DNA of 64,000 bases from Roseospira navarrensis. GTDB lineage: Bacteria; Pseudomonadota; Alphaproteobacteria; Rhodospirillales; Rhodospirillaceae. The stretch is taken from contig NZ_WIVE01000003.1 of NCBI RefSeq assembly GCF_009601025.1, positions 56,990 through 120,989 of the forward strand. Direction: 5' to 3'. The notes beneath the pieces were generated by a model. The model was given only the letters and a program-made list of their open reading frames with translations. It had not been told where the DNA came from and made no database searches. Of this stretch, positions 42,282-55,052 are shown piece after piece; position 1 is the stretch's first letter; each line of letters starts with the position of its first letter. The translations under genes and the position numbers were made by a program.

Positions 42282-44597
42282 ATGCGCCTTCTGGCATCCG
42301 TCCGTTTCAAGGTCCTTGCCGTCTCCGCCCTTCTGCTCGGTGCGTTGCTGGCGCTGGCCCTGGGCGTGATGCTGGGGGTCATCCGCCCCAGTTTCCTGGC
42401 GCTGGAGGAGGCGCACGCCCGCGGTCACGCCCAACGCATCACCACCACGCTGAACCGGGAGATCGAATCGCTCGACCTGCTGGTCCATGACTGGTCGGCC
42501 TGGGACGACACCTACGCCTATGCCGCCACGCGGTCACCGGCCTTTGAAGCGAGCAACCTGCTCGCCGAGACCTTCTCCGGCGCCCATCTCACTCTGATCG
42601 CCATCCTCGACACGGCGGGGCGCGAACTGTGGAACCGGGCCTACGACCTGGAGGGCGATGACTTCATGACGCTGCCCTCGATGCAGGGCGGCGGTCTGAA
42701 CATCCGACAGATCCATCAGTTGGCCCGGGTCCGCCCCGGCGGGGTTCGGGGCCTCGTCGAAACCGACGCGGGCATCATGCTGGTGGCCGCCCGCCCCATC
42801 CTGACCAGCCAGGACGAAGGACCGCCGCGCGGCACCATGGTGATGGGTCGGCTGCTGGGCGGATCCCTGCTCGGCGGCCTGGAGGCGGCGGTGGGCGAGC
42901 CCCTGACGCTCTGGTCGGCCGATGACCGGGACATGCCGGAGGGGGCCCGCGAAGCCCTGACCCGCGGCGGCGCCGGGCCGCCGGTGATCCGGATCGCCGG
43001 AGCGGAGACCATCGCGCTTTACCTGGGCTTCCAGAACGTGTTCGGCGAGCCCGTCATGGTCGCCGGCGCGCGCCTGGAGCGGCGCATCGTCGCCGCCGGG
43101 CACACCGCCCTGTCCACCGCCGTCGCCCTGGTCGCCATCGCGGGCCTGGTGTTGATCGGCGCCGTGCTGTGGAGCCAGCAGCATCTGGTTCTCGGTCCGT
43201 TGAAGCGACTGACGCACCACATCCAGACCGTGGCCGAGACCGGCGATCTGACCCGAACGATGACCCTCGCCCGGCGCGACGAGTTGGGTACGCTGGCCAA
43301 TGCCTTCAATCACATGCAGGCCCGCATCGCCCAACTCGCCTATTTCGACACCGTCACCGGGCTGCCCAACCGGCGCCTGTTCACGGACCGGGCGGACCAG
43401 ATCCTCCGGTTCGCGCGACGGGCGAACCAGCGCGCGGCGATCCTTTTCCTGGACCTGGACGACTTCAAGAGCATCAACGACACGCGCGGCCATTCCGTCG
43501 GTGATGCGCTGCTGCGCTCGGTCGCCACCGAACTGCACGCCATGGTGCGCGACTCGGACACCGTGGCCCGGTTCGGCGGCGACGAGTTCGTGATCGTGCT
43601 GCATGACCTGCCCACCGAACAGACCCTCTCGGATCTGGCGGACCGCATCCTGGCCCGCATGGCCCTGCCCTTCCAGGTTGGAGAGGCCGGCGTGTTTACC
43701 GCCGCCAGCATCGGAATCGCCACCTATCCGGACGACGGAGACACCCTGGAAGCGCTTGTCGCGCGGGCCGACTCCGCCATGTACGCGGCCAAGAGCGAGG
43801 GCGGACACCGCGCGCGGCTGCACACCGCCGAACGCCAGCACGACACCGCCCACCTGCTCGACCTGGATCAGACCCTGCGCGAGGCGATGGCCAGCGATCA
43901 GTTGTTCCTGGTGTTCCAGCCGGTGGTGGACCTGAAAGACGGACCCATCGTGTCCCACGAAGCCCTGGTCCGTTGGCACCACCCGGAGCAAGGCGACCTG
44001 CGGGCCGATGCCTTCATCCACATGCTGGACCGGGGCGGCCTGTACGCGCTGCTCGACGCCTGGGTGCTGCGCACCGCCTGCCGTGCGCTGGCCCAGAGCC
44101 GGGCGCAGGCCGAGGCGGGTCTCGGCGGCGGCCCCCGCCCGGAACAGGTCTCCATCAACATCTGCGCCCGCCACGTGGAAGCGGACGGGCTGCTGGGCCT
44201 GGTGTTCGGAATCCTGCAGGAGACCGGCGCGCAACCGGAGCAGATCGTTCTGGAAGTGACCGAAGCCGTCATGCGCACCCGCCCGGAGGCGGCCCACCGC
44301 GTGCTCACCCAGTTGCGCGACCTGGGCATCCGCATCGCCATCGACGACTTCGGCACCGGCTATGCCTCGTTGACCGCCCTGCACCGGCTGCCCGCCGACA
44401 TTCTGAAGATCGACCGCAGTTTCGTCGCCGGCCTGCCGGACGACCCGGTGGCCGTGGCCATCGTGCGCTCGATCCTGACGCTGGCGGAAACCCTGGACCT
44501 CCAGGTGGTGGCCGAGGGTATCGAGACCGCCGCCCAGCGCGACTTCCTGAAGGCGGAAGGATGCCCGCTCGGCCAGGGGTATCTGTTCGGCGGCTGA
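42282..44597 (+). CDS. CHASE4-GGDEF-EAL signalling protein
   Basis: The 771-residue inner-membrane protein has a first helix (residues 10-34), a periplasmic CHASE4-like sensor (residues 40-260, with HDWSAWDDTYAYA), a second helix (about 270-292), a HAMP segment, then GGDEF and EAL domains. The cyclase signature is intact (GGDEF at 432-436). The phosphodiesterase motifs are also intact: EAL at 560-562, LEVTEAVM, IDDFGTGYASL, KIDRSFV, EGIET. Both activities are therefore possible and direction cannot be told. The C-terminus is short, stopping at GQGYLFGG about ten residues earlier than usual. The upstream 42012-42281 region holds small GC hairpins but no recognised riboswitch. Confidence 0.92.
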   Translation: MRLLASVRFKVLAVSALLLGALLALALGVMLGVIRPSFLALEEAHARGHAQRITTTLNREIESLDLLVHDWSAWDDTYAYAATRSPAFEASNLLAETFSGAHLTLIAILDTAGRELWNRAYDLEGDDFMTLPSMQGGGLNIRQIHQLARVRPGGVRGLVETDAGIMLVAARPILTSQDEGPPRGTMVMGRLLGGSLLGGLEAAVGEPLTLWSADDRDMPEGAREALTRGGAGPPVIRIAGAETIALYLGFQNVFGEPVMVAGARLERRIVAAGHTALSTAVALVAIAGLVLIGAVLWSQQHLVLGPLKRLTHHIQTVAETGDLTRTMTLARRDELGTLANAFNHMQARIAQLAYFDTVTGLPNRRLFTDRADQILRFARRANQRAAILFLDLDDFKSINDTRGHSVGDALLRSVATELHAMVRDSDTVARFGGDEFVIVLHDLPTEQTLSDLADRILARMALPFQVGEAGVFTAASIGIATYPDDGDTLEALVARADSAMYAAKSEGGHRARLHTAERQHDTAHLLDLDQTLREAMASDQLFLVFQPVVDLKDGPIVSHEALVRWHHPEQGDLRADAFIHMLDRGGLYALLDAWVLRTACRALAQSRAQAEAGLGGGPRPEQVSINICARHVEADGLLGLVFGILQETGAQPEQIVLEVTEAVMRTRPEAAHRVLTQLRDLGIRIAIDDFGTGYASLTALHRLPADILKIDRSFVAGLPDDPVAVAIVRSILTLAETLDLQVVAEGIETAAQRDFLKAEGCPLGQGYLFGG

Positions 44598-44616
44598 GTC
44601 GCCGTTCCACGGCAAC

Positions 44617-44816
44617 GGGTTCAGGTTAACATGACGGCCTGTTCCGCGCCGCCTGAGCAGGCCTCTCGAGATCCCTCGTCTCGCTTCGCTCACTCGGGAT
44701 GACAGACTAAAACGATAGGATGTGATCCTGAAGCCGCGAAGCGGCTGAAGGACCTCGAGCGCAGGTCTCCGACCCCCTGCAAAGACCTGGAAGAGCGATC
44801 CCGTTAACCTGAGCCC
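44617..44816. repeat. Dispersed intergenic repeat element, copy E
   Basis: The 200-bp element has 14-bp ends GGGTTCAGGTTAAC (44617-44630) and GTTAACCTGAGCCC (44803-44816), inverted with one mismatch. Inside, a palindromic core runs from CTCGAG at 44665 to CTCGAG at 44759 and holds the hairpin AGCCGC-gaa-GCGGCT (44732-44746). The core matches the one in copy D and the right half of copies A and B, while the outer ends differ. It fills much of the 393-base gap before the SLC13 gene; the rest shows nothing further. Confidence 0.8.
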
Positions 44817-44990
44817 GTCGCCCCGGCCGCCGTTCACCGGCCCTTGGCAGAGCATGGCCATGCTGCCTATCATCGGCGGCCCGAGCGGCCCGGGTCTCCC
44901 GAACCCACCCGGTGTGCCCGCCAACGCATGACGGCCCGCCGTGTCGCCGGCCCGCCTGCCGCGTTCCCCCGAGAGAAGGACCGCTGACAC

Positions 44991-46910
44991 TTGGCGCTTC
45001 CCCTTGACGTTCTCATGTGGGTGTCGCTCGCCCTGACCGCTGTCGCTGTCACGTTCTACGTGACGGAGTGGGTGTCGCTGGAACTGACGTCGCTGGGCAC
45101 GCTGGCGCTGCTTCTGGTCGTTTTCACCGTGTTCCCCGCCATCGGTCCGGACGGCGCCCGCGTGCTCACGCCGCAGGACCTGCTGTCCGGGTTCTCGAAC
45201 CCGGCGCTGCTGACCGTGATGGCGCTGCTGGTGGTGGGCGAAGGGCTGATCCGCACCGGCGCGCTGGACAGCGTGGCCCACTGGGCCTTCAGCTACAAGC
45301 TGTCGGCGGCCACATCGCTGATCCTGATGCTGGTCATCGTGCTGGGCCTGTCCGCCTTTCTGAACAACACGCCGGTGGTCGTGATCTTCATCCCGATCCT
45401 GCAGGCCATGGCCAACCGGCTGAAGGTCAACCCCAGCCGGGTCATGATGCCGCTCAGCTATGTGGCGATCCTGGGGGGCATGACCACGCTGATCGGCTCC
45501 TCGACCAACCTGCTGGTGGCCAGCACCCTGATGGACATGGGGCAGCCCGGGCTGGGCTTTTTCGAGATCACCGGCCTGGGCCTGGTGCTGGCGGCGGTCG
45601 GATTCGGCTATGTTGCGCTAGTGATGCCGCGCCTGCTGCCAGAGCGCGCCGGCATGGCCAGCCAGATGACCCGGCACGGCAAGCAGTTCATCTCGCAGAT
45701 CGTGGTGCCCTCCGACTCCCATCTGGTGGGCCAGAAGGCGGTCGCCGGCGCCTTCAAGTCCCTGCCCAACGTCACGGTCCGGGTGATCCAGCGGGGCGAG
45801 CATGCTGAACTGCCGCCGTTCGACGACTACGCCATCCGACCCGGCGACACCCTGGTGATCGCGGCGACGCGCGACGCCCTCACCGAACTCGCCGCGCGTC
45901 ACCCCGGCCTGCTGCACCCGCCGCGCCGCCCGGGCGAGGAGGACCGCACCCGCGACCGTCTGCGCGACGGCGGCGAGGAGGAGACCGACACCATCCGCCG
46001 CGACGGCGGCGGGTCCAACGGCAACGGGGTGGAAAAGGACCGGCCGGAGCAGACCGAGCAGGTCATGGTGGAGGCCATGATTACGCCCTCGTCCCGTCTG
46101 ATCGGGCCCAACCTTCAGCAGCTTGCCTTCCGCCAGCGCTATCGGTGTCTGGTCATCGGCATTCAGCGGCGCGCCCGCATGATCCGCACCAGCATGACCC
46201 AGATCCGGCTGGAGGCCGGCGACACCCTGCTCATCATGGGGCGCCAGGCCGACATCGAAGCCCTCAGCCGCGAACGCGACCTGGTGGTGTTGTCCGGCAC
46301 CACGGGCACCCTGCCCCGCCGCCATCATGCCGGGCTGGCCGCCGGCATCTTCGCCGCCGCGGTGGGGCTGGCGGCGGTCGGGCTGGTCCCCATCGTGGTC
46401 GCCGCCATCGTCGCCGCGACGCTGATGATCGCCATCCAGGCCGTGAATCTGCGGCAGGCGACCCGCGCGCTGGACCGCAAGATCCTGATGGTCGTGGTCG
46501 CGGCGCTGGCGCTGGGGCAGGCCCTGGAGGCGACCGGCGCCGCGACCTTCGTCGCCACCTCGGTGGTCGGCGTGTTCGCGGACCTTGGGCCGGCGGCCAT
46601 CCTGTCCATGTTCTTCCTGATCGTGGCCGGGTTCACCAACGTCCTGACGAACAACGCCACCGCCGTGCTGTTCACCCCGGTCGGCATCGGGCTGGCGACC
46701 CAGTTGGGCGTGGACCCGCACATCTTCGCGATCACCACCCTGCTGGCCTCGAACTGCTCATTCGCCTCGCCCGTGGGCTACCAGACGAACCTGCTCATCA
46801 TGGGCCCGGGCCACTACACGTTCAGCGACTACACCCGGGCCGGGCTGCCGCTGCTGCTGCTGCTGTGGGTCACCTACAGTCTGGTCGCGCCCTGGTATTT
46901 CGGGCTCTAG
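44991..46910 (+). CDS. SLC13/DASS family permease with TrkA-C domains
   Basis: The 639-residue transporter has N- and C-terminal membrane halves with the duplicated family motifs FLNNTPVVVIFIPI with GSSTNLLV, and TNVLTNNATAVLFTPVGIG with NCSFASPVGYQTNLL. Between them are two RCK_C/TrkA-C regulatory domains (about 220-295 and 365-430), joined by a charged low-complexity linker (near 305-360). Such proteins are putative sodium or proton symporters for dicarboxylates, sulfate or other anions. The TTG at 44991 has GAGAAGGA upstream and is the likely start; the ATG at 45015 is an alternative without a clear site. Confidence 0.88.
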   Translation: MALPLDVLMWVSLALTAVAVTFYVTEWVSLELTSLGTLALLLVVFTVFPAIGPDGARVLTPQDLLSGFSNPALLTVMALLVVGEGLIRTGALDSVAHWAFSYKLSAATSLILMLVIVLGLSAFLNNTPVVVIFIPILQAMANRLKVNPSRVMMPLSYVAILGGMTTLIGSSTNLLVASTLMDMGQPGLGFFEITGLGLVLAAVGFGYVALVMPRLLPERAGMASQMTRHGKQFISQIVVPSDSHLVGQKAVAGAFKSLPNVTVRVIQRGEHAELPPFDDYAIRPGDTLVIAATRDALTELAARHPGLLHPPRRPGEEDRTRDRLRDGGEEETDTIRRDGGGSNGNGVEKDRPEQTEQVMVEAMITPSSRLIGPNLQQLAFRQRYRCLVIGIQRRARMIRTSMTQIRLEAGDTLLIMGRQADIEALSRERDLVVLSGTTGTLPRRHHAGLAAGIFAAAVGLAAVGLVPIVVAAIVAATLMIAIQAVNLRQATRALDRKILMVVVAALALGQALEATGAATFVATSVVGVFADLGPAAILSMFFLIVAGFTNVLTNNATAVLFTPVGIGLATQLGVDPHIFAITTLLASNCSFASPVGYQTNLLIMGPGHYTFSDYTRAGLPLLLLLWVTYSLVAPWYFGL

Positions 46911-47087
46911 CCGGGTCGCCTTCGATCCGGACTGGCATGACGGCGCGACCCGCGATACCGTGAGAGGAACGGTGGGTGAATGGGCGTCACCCGCCTTCTC
47001 GGCTTCAGCCGGCCACGCACTCCAACGGCCCTCGTCAGCGGCCGTCGGACCCACGTCAGGATTGCCCTGGTCAGGAGGCGCATCGCC

Positions 47088-47183
47088 ATGGATACCATGA
47101 CCCCCTTCGGTTACATCGTGCTCGGCACCGCCCTGGTGGCCAAGATCCTGATGGCTGTCACGAGCGGCGGCCTGCCGATCTGA
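47088..47183 (+). CDS. 31-residue single-helix membrane peptide
   Basis: A perfect AGGAGG stands nine bases before the ATG. The peptide opens MDTMTPFGYIVLG, has one hydrophobic helix of about 20 residues with a single lysine in its middle, and ends TSGGLPI. It lies between the SLC13 permease and the gamma-glutamyltransferase gene and could be co-transcribed with either. I know of no homologue. Small peptides of this kind often regulate a neighbouring membrane protein, but here that is speculation. A longer frame from 46980 exists but lacks a ribosome site. Confidence 0.55.
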   Translation: MDTMTPFGYIVLGTALVAKILMAVTSGGLPI

Positions 47184-47247
47184 GAGGGGCCGTCGCCCCG
47201 CGCCCCCGCGTCCCCGCACATGGGGCTGCGTGCCCCGAGGAGCCCGC

Positions 47248-49020
47248 ATGACCCCTGGCAATCGCGCCCCGATTCTGGTTCTCGCCGTCCTGATCGTGCT
47301 CGGGGCGCTGGTGTTCACGCAGGCGGGCGGTGACCGGACCCCGCCGCCGGCGCCGAGCGTGGCGGAGGACCCCACCCGCACCGAGGGCGGCAGCGTCATC
47401 GCCCGCGACTTCATGGTCGCGGCGGCCAATCCGCTCGCCGCCGAGGCCGGGCGTTCCGTGCTCGCCGCCGGCGGCACGGCGGCCGATGCGGCGGTCGCGG
47501 TGCAGGCCATGCTCAATCTGGTCGAGCCGCAGTCCAGCGGCATCGGCGGCGGCGCCTTCGTGCTCTATTGGGACGCCGCCCAGCAGGAACTGGTGACGCT
47601 GGACGGTCGGGAGACGGCCCCGATGGCGGCGGACGAAACCTACTGGCTGGGCCCGGACGGCGAACCCGTGGGCTGGTGGGAGGCCGTGGTCGGCGGCCGG
47701 TCCGTGGGCGTGCCCGGCACGCTGAAGCTGCTGGAGACCCTGCACGGCCGGTTCGGGTCGCTGCCGTGGCCCGACCTGTGGCAACCCGCCATCGACACCG
47801 CCGAAGCGGGCTTTGCGATCTCGCCGCGTCTGGCCGCGTCCATCGCCGCCGCGCAGGACCGGGAGCTGGCCCGCTTCGAAACCACCCGGGCCTACTTCTT
47901 CAACCCTGACGGCAGCCCGAAGACCGCCGGCACCATCCTGAAGAACCCGGCGTTCGCCGACACCCTGCAGCGGATCGCGGCCGAGGGCTCCGCGCCCTTC
48001 TATACCGGCGACATCGCCGCCGACATCTTCGGGGCCGTGCGCACGGACATCAACCCGGGGATTCTCACGCGGGAGGACCTTGCGGCCTATGAGGTCAAGG
48101 AGCGTGATCCGGTCTGCGTGGACTATCGGGGCGACCGGGTGTGCGGCATGGGACCGCCCACCTCGGGCGGGCTGACCGTCGGGCAGATCCTGGGCCTGCT
48201 GGAGACATTCGACCTGCCGGCCATGGGTCCGTCCGCCGAGGCTTGGCACCTGTATGTCGAGGCCGCCAAGCTGGCCTACGCCGACCGGGGCCTGTACATG
48301 GCCGACTCCGACTATGTGCCCATGCCCACGGCGGGCCTGATCGACCCCGACTACCTGACCGACCGCGCGGCCCTCATCGACCCCGATCGGGCCATGGACA
48401 CCGCCGAACCCGGCGAACCGCCGCGCGACGAGGCCGCGCTGTGGGCCCCCGACACCCAGCCGGAGCGCCCCGGCACCAGCCATTTCGTCATCGTGGATCA
48501 GGCCGGCAACATGCTGTCGATGACCACCACCATCGAGACCGGCTTCGGCAGCCGGGTGATGACCCGGGGCTTCCTGCTCAACAACGAACTGACCGACTTC
48601 TCCCGGGCCCCCGCGGCCGAGGACGGCCGGCCCATCGCCAACCGGGTCGAGGGCGGCAAACGCCCCCGGTCCTCCATGTCGCCCACCATCGTGCTGCGGG
48701 ACGGCGCGCCGGTGCTGCTGATCGGCTCCCCCGGGGGATCACGGATCATCAATTACGTGGCCAACGCCGTGGTCGGCATCCTGGACTGGGACATGGACCC
48801 GCAGGTGGCCGTCTCCATGGGCCATGTGGTGAACCGAAACGGCCCGACCGAGGTGGAACAGGGCACGCCGGCGCAGGCATATGCCGACCAGTTGCTTGCG
48901 CTGGGCCACGAGGTGACCGCGCGGCCGCTCGAATCCGGGCTGCACGCCATTCTGATCCGCGACGGCCAACTGATCGGCGCGGCCGATCCCCGCCGCGAGG
49001 GGGTGGCCGTCGGAGAATAG
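47248..49020 (+). CDS. ggt: Gamma-glutamyltransferase
   Basis: This 590-residue Ntn hydrolase transfers or hydrolyses the gamma-glutamyl group of glutathione, normally in the periplasm. A hydrophobic start (APILVLAVLIVLGALVF) acts as a signal or anchor. The large-subunit motifs are MVAAANPLAAEAGRSVLAAG and EPQSSGIGGGAFVLY. Self-cleavage is expected before the threonine in RPGTSHFVIVDQAGN, which would become the catalytic N-terminus of the small subunit. The PGGSRIINYV turn follows. GAGGA precedes the ATG. It converges with the phytochrome gene with one base between the stops. Confidence 0.93.
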   Translation: MTPGNRAPILVLAVLIVLGALVFTQAGGDRTPPPAPSVAEDPTRTEGGSVIARDFMVAAANPLAAEAGRSVLAAGGTAADAAVAVQAMLNLVEPQSSGIGGGAFVLYWDAAQQELVTLDGRETAPMAADETYWLGPDGEPVGWWEAVVGGRSVGVPGTLKLLETLHGRFGSLPWPDLWQPAIDTAEAGFAISPRLAASIAAAQDRELARFETTRAYFFNPDGSPKTAGTILKNPAFADTLQRIAAEGSAPFYTGDIAADIFGAVRTDINPGILTREDLAAYEVKERDPVCVDYRGDRVCGMGPPTSGGLTVGQILGLLETFDLPAMGPSAEAWHLYVEAAKLAYADRGLYMADSDYVPMPTAGLIDPDYLTDRAALIDPDRAMDTAEPGEPPRDEAALWAPDTQPERPGTSHFVIVDQAGNMLSMTTTIETGFGSRVMTRGFLLNNELTDFSRAPAAEDGRPIANRVEGGKRPRSSMSPTIVLRDGAPVLLIGSPGGSRIINYVANAVVGILDWDMDPQVAVSMGHVVNRNGPTEVEQGTPAQAYADQLLALGHEVTARPLESGLHAILIRDGQLIGAADPRREGVAVGE

Positions 49021-49021
49021 G

Positions 49022-51799
<2,778 letters not shown>

Positions 51800-51926
51800 C
51801 CCTGTCGGTTCCTGACGAAATCCGTGGTCCGCAAGAGAACGGTACAGGATCGCCGCCGGAATGCAAAACCCCGGATGGGGGATCGCCGGATCAATCTCCG
51901 GTTGCGGCGTCTGCCCCTGAATATAC

Positions 51927-51969
51927 AAAAGCCCGGCCGACCCGCCCCCCGTGGGAGCGGCCGACCGGG
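51927..51969 (-). terminator. Rho-independent terminator after flgH
   Basis: On the minus strand an 11-bp stem (arms 51959-51969 and 51932-51942, two G-T pairs) is followed directly by TTTT. It lies 39 bases after the flgH stop and separates the flagellar operon from the phytochrome gene. Confidence 0.8.
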
Positions 51970-52007
51970 TCTGCCGTCAGCGTCTGTGTCAGCGCAACCG
52001 CACCGGC

Positions 52008-52820
52008 TCAGAACGGGAACAGGATGTCGTAAATCTGCCGGCCGTAGCGCGGTTCGGTCAGATCGGTGACCGTGCCGCGGCCGCCGTAGGAGATGCGCGC
52101 CTCGGCGATCTTGTCCCAGTCCACCGTGTTGTCGGAGGCGACATCCATCGACCGGATCACGCCCGACACCGTCAGTTCGCGCAACTCTCCGTTGACCCGC
52201 ACTTCCTGGCGGCCGGAGATCACAAGGTTGCCGTTGGGCAGCACCTGCAGCACCACGGCGGCGAGACGGATGTTGATGGTCTCGGCGCGGGTCATGGCCC
52301 CGGTGCCGTCGTGGTCGCTGGTGGAGCCGAAGTCCACCAGGTCGGGCGGACTGATCGCTTCCGGGAAGAAACTGGCCAGCCCGGCCTCGTAGCCCAGGAA
52401 GCTGTTGAGCCCGGCGGTCTCGCCGCCGCCGCGCGCCTGGGTCAGGGAGTTGGCGAGCGTGGCCTGCTCGTTCTCGATATCCACGACCACGGTCAGGATG
52501 TCGCCCACCTCGCTGGCCCGCTGGTCCTTGAAGAAGGCGCGCGCCCCCGGCCGCCACAGGCTGTTCGGGTTGGGGGTGGCGACCTCCGGCGTCGGCATGG
52601 GCATGGAGACCGGCTTGTAGTCCCGCCGCAGGGTGGGATTCTCCACCTCGCTCATGCCGGGGGCGTCACCGACCTCGGCCAGGCGCTGCAGCGTCTTGCA
52701 CCCGCCCAGCGAGCCGCCCAGCAGGCCGACGGCGAGCAGGATGCACAGGCCCCGGGCCGCGCGACGGCCCATGGGCGCGAAGGGAGCGAAACGGGGCTGG
52801 CGAAGCGGAACGGAGGTCAT
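52008..52820 (-). CDS. flgH: Flagellar L-ring protein FlgH
   Basis: The 270-residue outer-membrane lipoprotein forms the L-ring bushing around the flagellar rod. The signal (RGLCILLAVGLLGGS) ends in the lipobox LGGC. The mature part shows SLWRPGARAFFKDQRASEVG, DILTVVVDIENEQATLANSL and the C-terminal GVIRSMDVASDNTVDWDKIA, typical of FlgH. GGGAGAG precedes the ATG at 52820; the frame runs upstream into the flgA spacer. It is the last gene of the leftward operon flgF-flgG-flgA-flgH. The P-ring gene flgI is not present downstream. Confidence 0.95.
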   Translation of the reverse strand: MTSVPLRQPRFAPFAPMGRRAARGLCILLAVGLLGGSLGGCKTLQRLAEVGDAPGMSEVENPTLRRDYKPVSMPMPTPEVATPNPNSLWRPGARAFFKDQRASEVGDILTVVVDIENEQATLANSLTQARGGGETAGLNSFLGYEAGLASFFPEAISPPDLVDFGSTSDHDGTGAMTRAETINIRLAAVVLQVLPNGNLVISGRQEVRVNGELRELTVSGVIRSMDVASDNTVDWDKIAEARISYGGRGTVTDLTEPRYGRQIYDILFPF

Positions 52821-52957
52821 CGGATCTCTCCCACGAAACGGGCTTGATGTCCCTGGCGGGACGGCGGGGCCGCAACCGGACCGGCCCCATGACATTCGGC
52901 GCCACGGACCGGAGGCCGGCCACGGGCTCCAACGGTCCTCGGCAGAGGCCCACGGCC

Positions 52958-54178
52958 TCAATTCGACACGGTCACCATGTTCGGCGCGACGCGGACGGTG
53001 TTCTGCCCGGTCACCACGGCCAGGATCTCCTTGCCCGAGGCCATGTTGGCCACCCGCACGGTCTCGCCCTTGGCGCCGGCTTCCAGAGCGCGGCCGCGCG
53101 CGGTCAGGGTCATGAAGGGCGTTTCCAGGACCATCGTGACCAAGCCGTTGCGCTGGACCAGCTCCGGCATGCGGACCTGATTGACGCGCACCGGCTGGCC
53201 CGCCTGGATGCCCTGGCGCGCGGCCTGACCGATCAGGTCGTCGATCTCAAGCAGCGTGTTCGGCCCGACATCGCCGCCGCGCAGGGTTTCCCAGCGCACG
53301 TCGGCTTCGGTGATGACCATGCCGCGCCGGATCGGACGCACCAGCACGGGCACGTCGATCGCCTGATGGACCGAGCCGGCCAGCCGGATCAGTCGGGCCG
53401 ACGGCCCCTCCGCCGGCACCTGGACCATGGCGTTGAAGCGGCCGGTGCGGTCGTCGTAGTACAGGTCGCGCACCGCCACCCGCATCTCATCCGGCGACCC
53501 CACGGCGGCGCGGATGTTGTGGGCGGTGATGTCCACCTCGGCATCGAAGGGGATTCCCTCCGCCAGCAGGCGCTCGCGCAGGGCGTCAATGATGTGGTCG
53601 CGGCCGATGGTGTAGCTGCGCCGGTTCACCACCGTCTGGACGTAGCGGCTGGCCGGCGACCAGTCCACGCCGTACTCGACCGCAAGGTTGTTGAGGTAGT
53701 CGGCCCCCAGCACCAGCCGCTCGCCCGGCTGCGGGGCATGGCCGATGGGGATGGCCGCCACCTCCGGCGGCAGCCCGCCGAATACGTCGCCAAGCTGGAT
53801 GAGCGCGCGCTCGATGGTCACTTCAGGGCGCAGCGCGGCCCGCAGGGAATAGGCGTCGCCCCGCGCCGGGGTCGGCGGCGCATCCAGCACGGCGCGCCGG
53901 GTGGACTCGTCCGACAGGGCATCGGCCAGCGCCACGATATCCGGGTGCCAGCGGGACGGCGGCGGCGTCTGCCCGCCGGTGGCGTGCGAGGACAGCCCCG
54001 TGACCGCGCCCGCCGTGGTCCCCTGCGGGGCCTGAGGCACCACCACCTCGTTGGCCGCGGCGACACCGGGCGTCCCCGCGCCCAGCCCGAGGGCCAGGAC
54101 GACGGCGCACAGGCCGGGGCCGACCCGGCGGGCCGGAGCGGCGGAGCGAAGCCGTGCGATGCGGGGTGTGGTGGTCAT
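52958..54178 (-). CDS. flgA: Flagellar P-ring assembly chaperone FlgA
   Basis: The 406-residue periplasmic chaperone is needed for P-ring formation. A signal peptide (LCAVVLALGLGAGTPGVAAA) is followed by a region with an N-terminal extension relative to enteric FlgA (about 220 residues). Then come the SAF domain (VPVLVRPIRRGMVITEADVRW) and the C-terminal QRNGLVTMVLETPFMTLTARGRALE with GKEILAVVTGQNTVRV. It lies between flgG and flgH. The ATG follows GGAGGCTTCCG. Confidence 0.93.
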   Translation of the reverse strand: MTTTPRIARLRSAAPARRVGPGLCAVVLALGLGAGTPGVAAANEVVVPQAPQGTTAGAVTGLSSHATGGQTPPPSRWHPDIVALADALSDESTRRAVLDAPPTPARGDAYSLRAALRPEVTIERALIQLGDVFGGLPPEVAAIPIGHAPQPGERLVLGADYLNNLAVEYGVDWSPASRYVQTVVNRRSYTIGRDHIIDALRERLLAEGIPFDAEVDITAHNIRAAVGSPDEMRVAVRDLYYDDRTGRFNAMVQVPAEGPSARLIRLAGSVHQAIDVPVLVRPIRRGMVITEADVRWETLRGGDVGPNTLLEIDDLIGQAARQGIQAGQPVRVNQVRMPELVQRNGLVTMVLETPFMTLTARGRALEAGAKGETVRVANMASGKEILAVVTGQNTVRVAPNMVTVSN

Positions 54179-54189
54179 CGGAAGCCTCC

Positions 54190-54228
54190 GTCAGGGGCTG
54201 GCGTCAGGGGCTGGCGTCAGGGGGTGGG
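54190..54228. repeat. 13-bp tandem repeat in the flgG-flgA spacer
   Basis: The unit GTCAGGGGCTGGC occurs twice exactly (54190-54202 and 54203-54215) and a third time with two changes (54216-54228). It fills most of the gap just upstream of the flgA ribosome site, so copy number could change spacing or mRNA folding. Confidence 0.85.
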
Positions 54229-54247
54229 CGGTCGCGGCGCGGCCCGG

Positions 54248-55033
<786 letters not shown>

Positions 55034-55052
55034 GGTATCCTCCGCCCCTCGG

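Noticed and set aside
42534..45281. Open minus-strand frame of 915 codons opposite the GGDEF-EAL gene
   Set aside because: Composition is typical of a shadow frame; the plus strand has intact GGDEF and EAL motifs.
46971..46995. Hairpin GGTGGGTGA / TCACCCGCC as a third copy of the transcarboxylase hairpin
   Set aside because: It shares only a generic GGTGA/TCACC arm and lacks the CTCATCCGCC arm; it is more likely the local end structure of the SLC13 gene.
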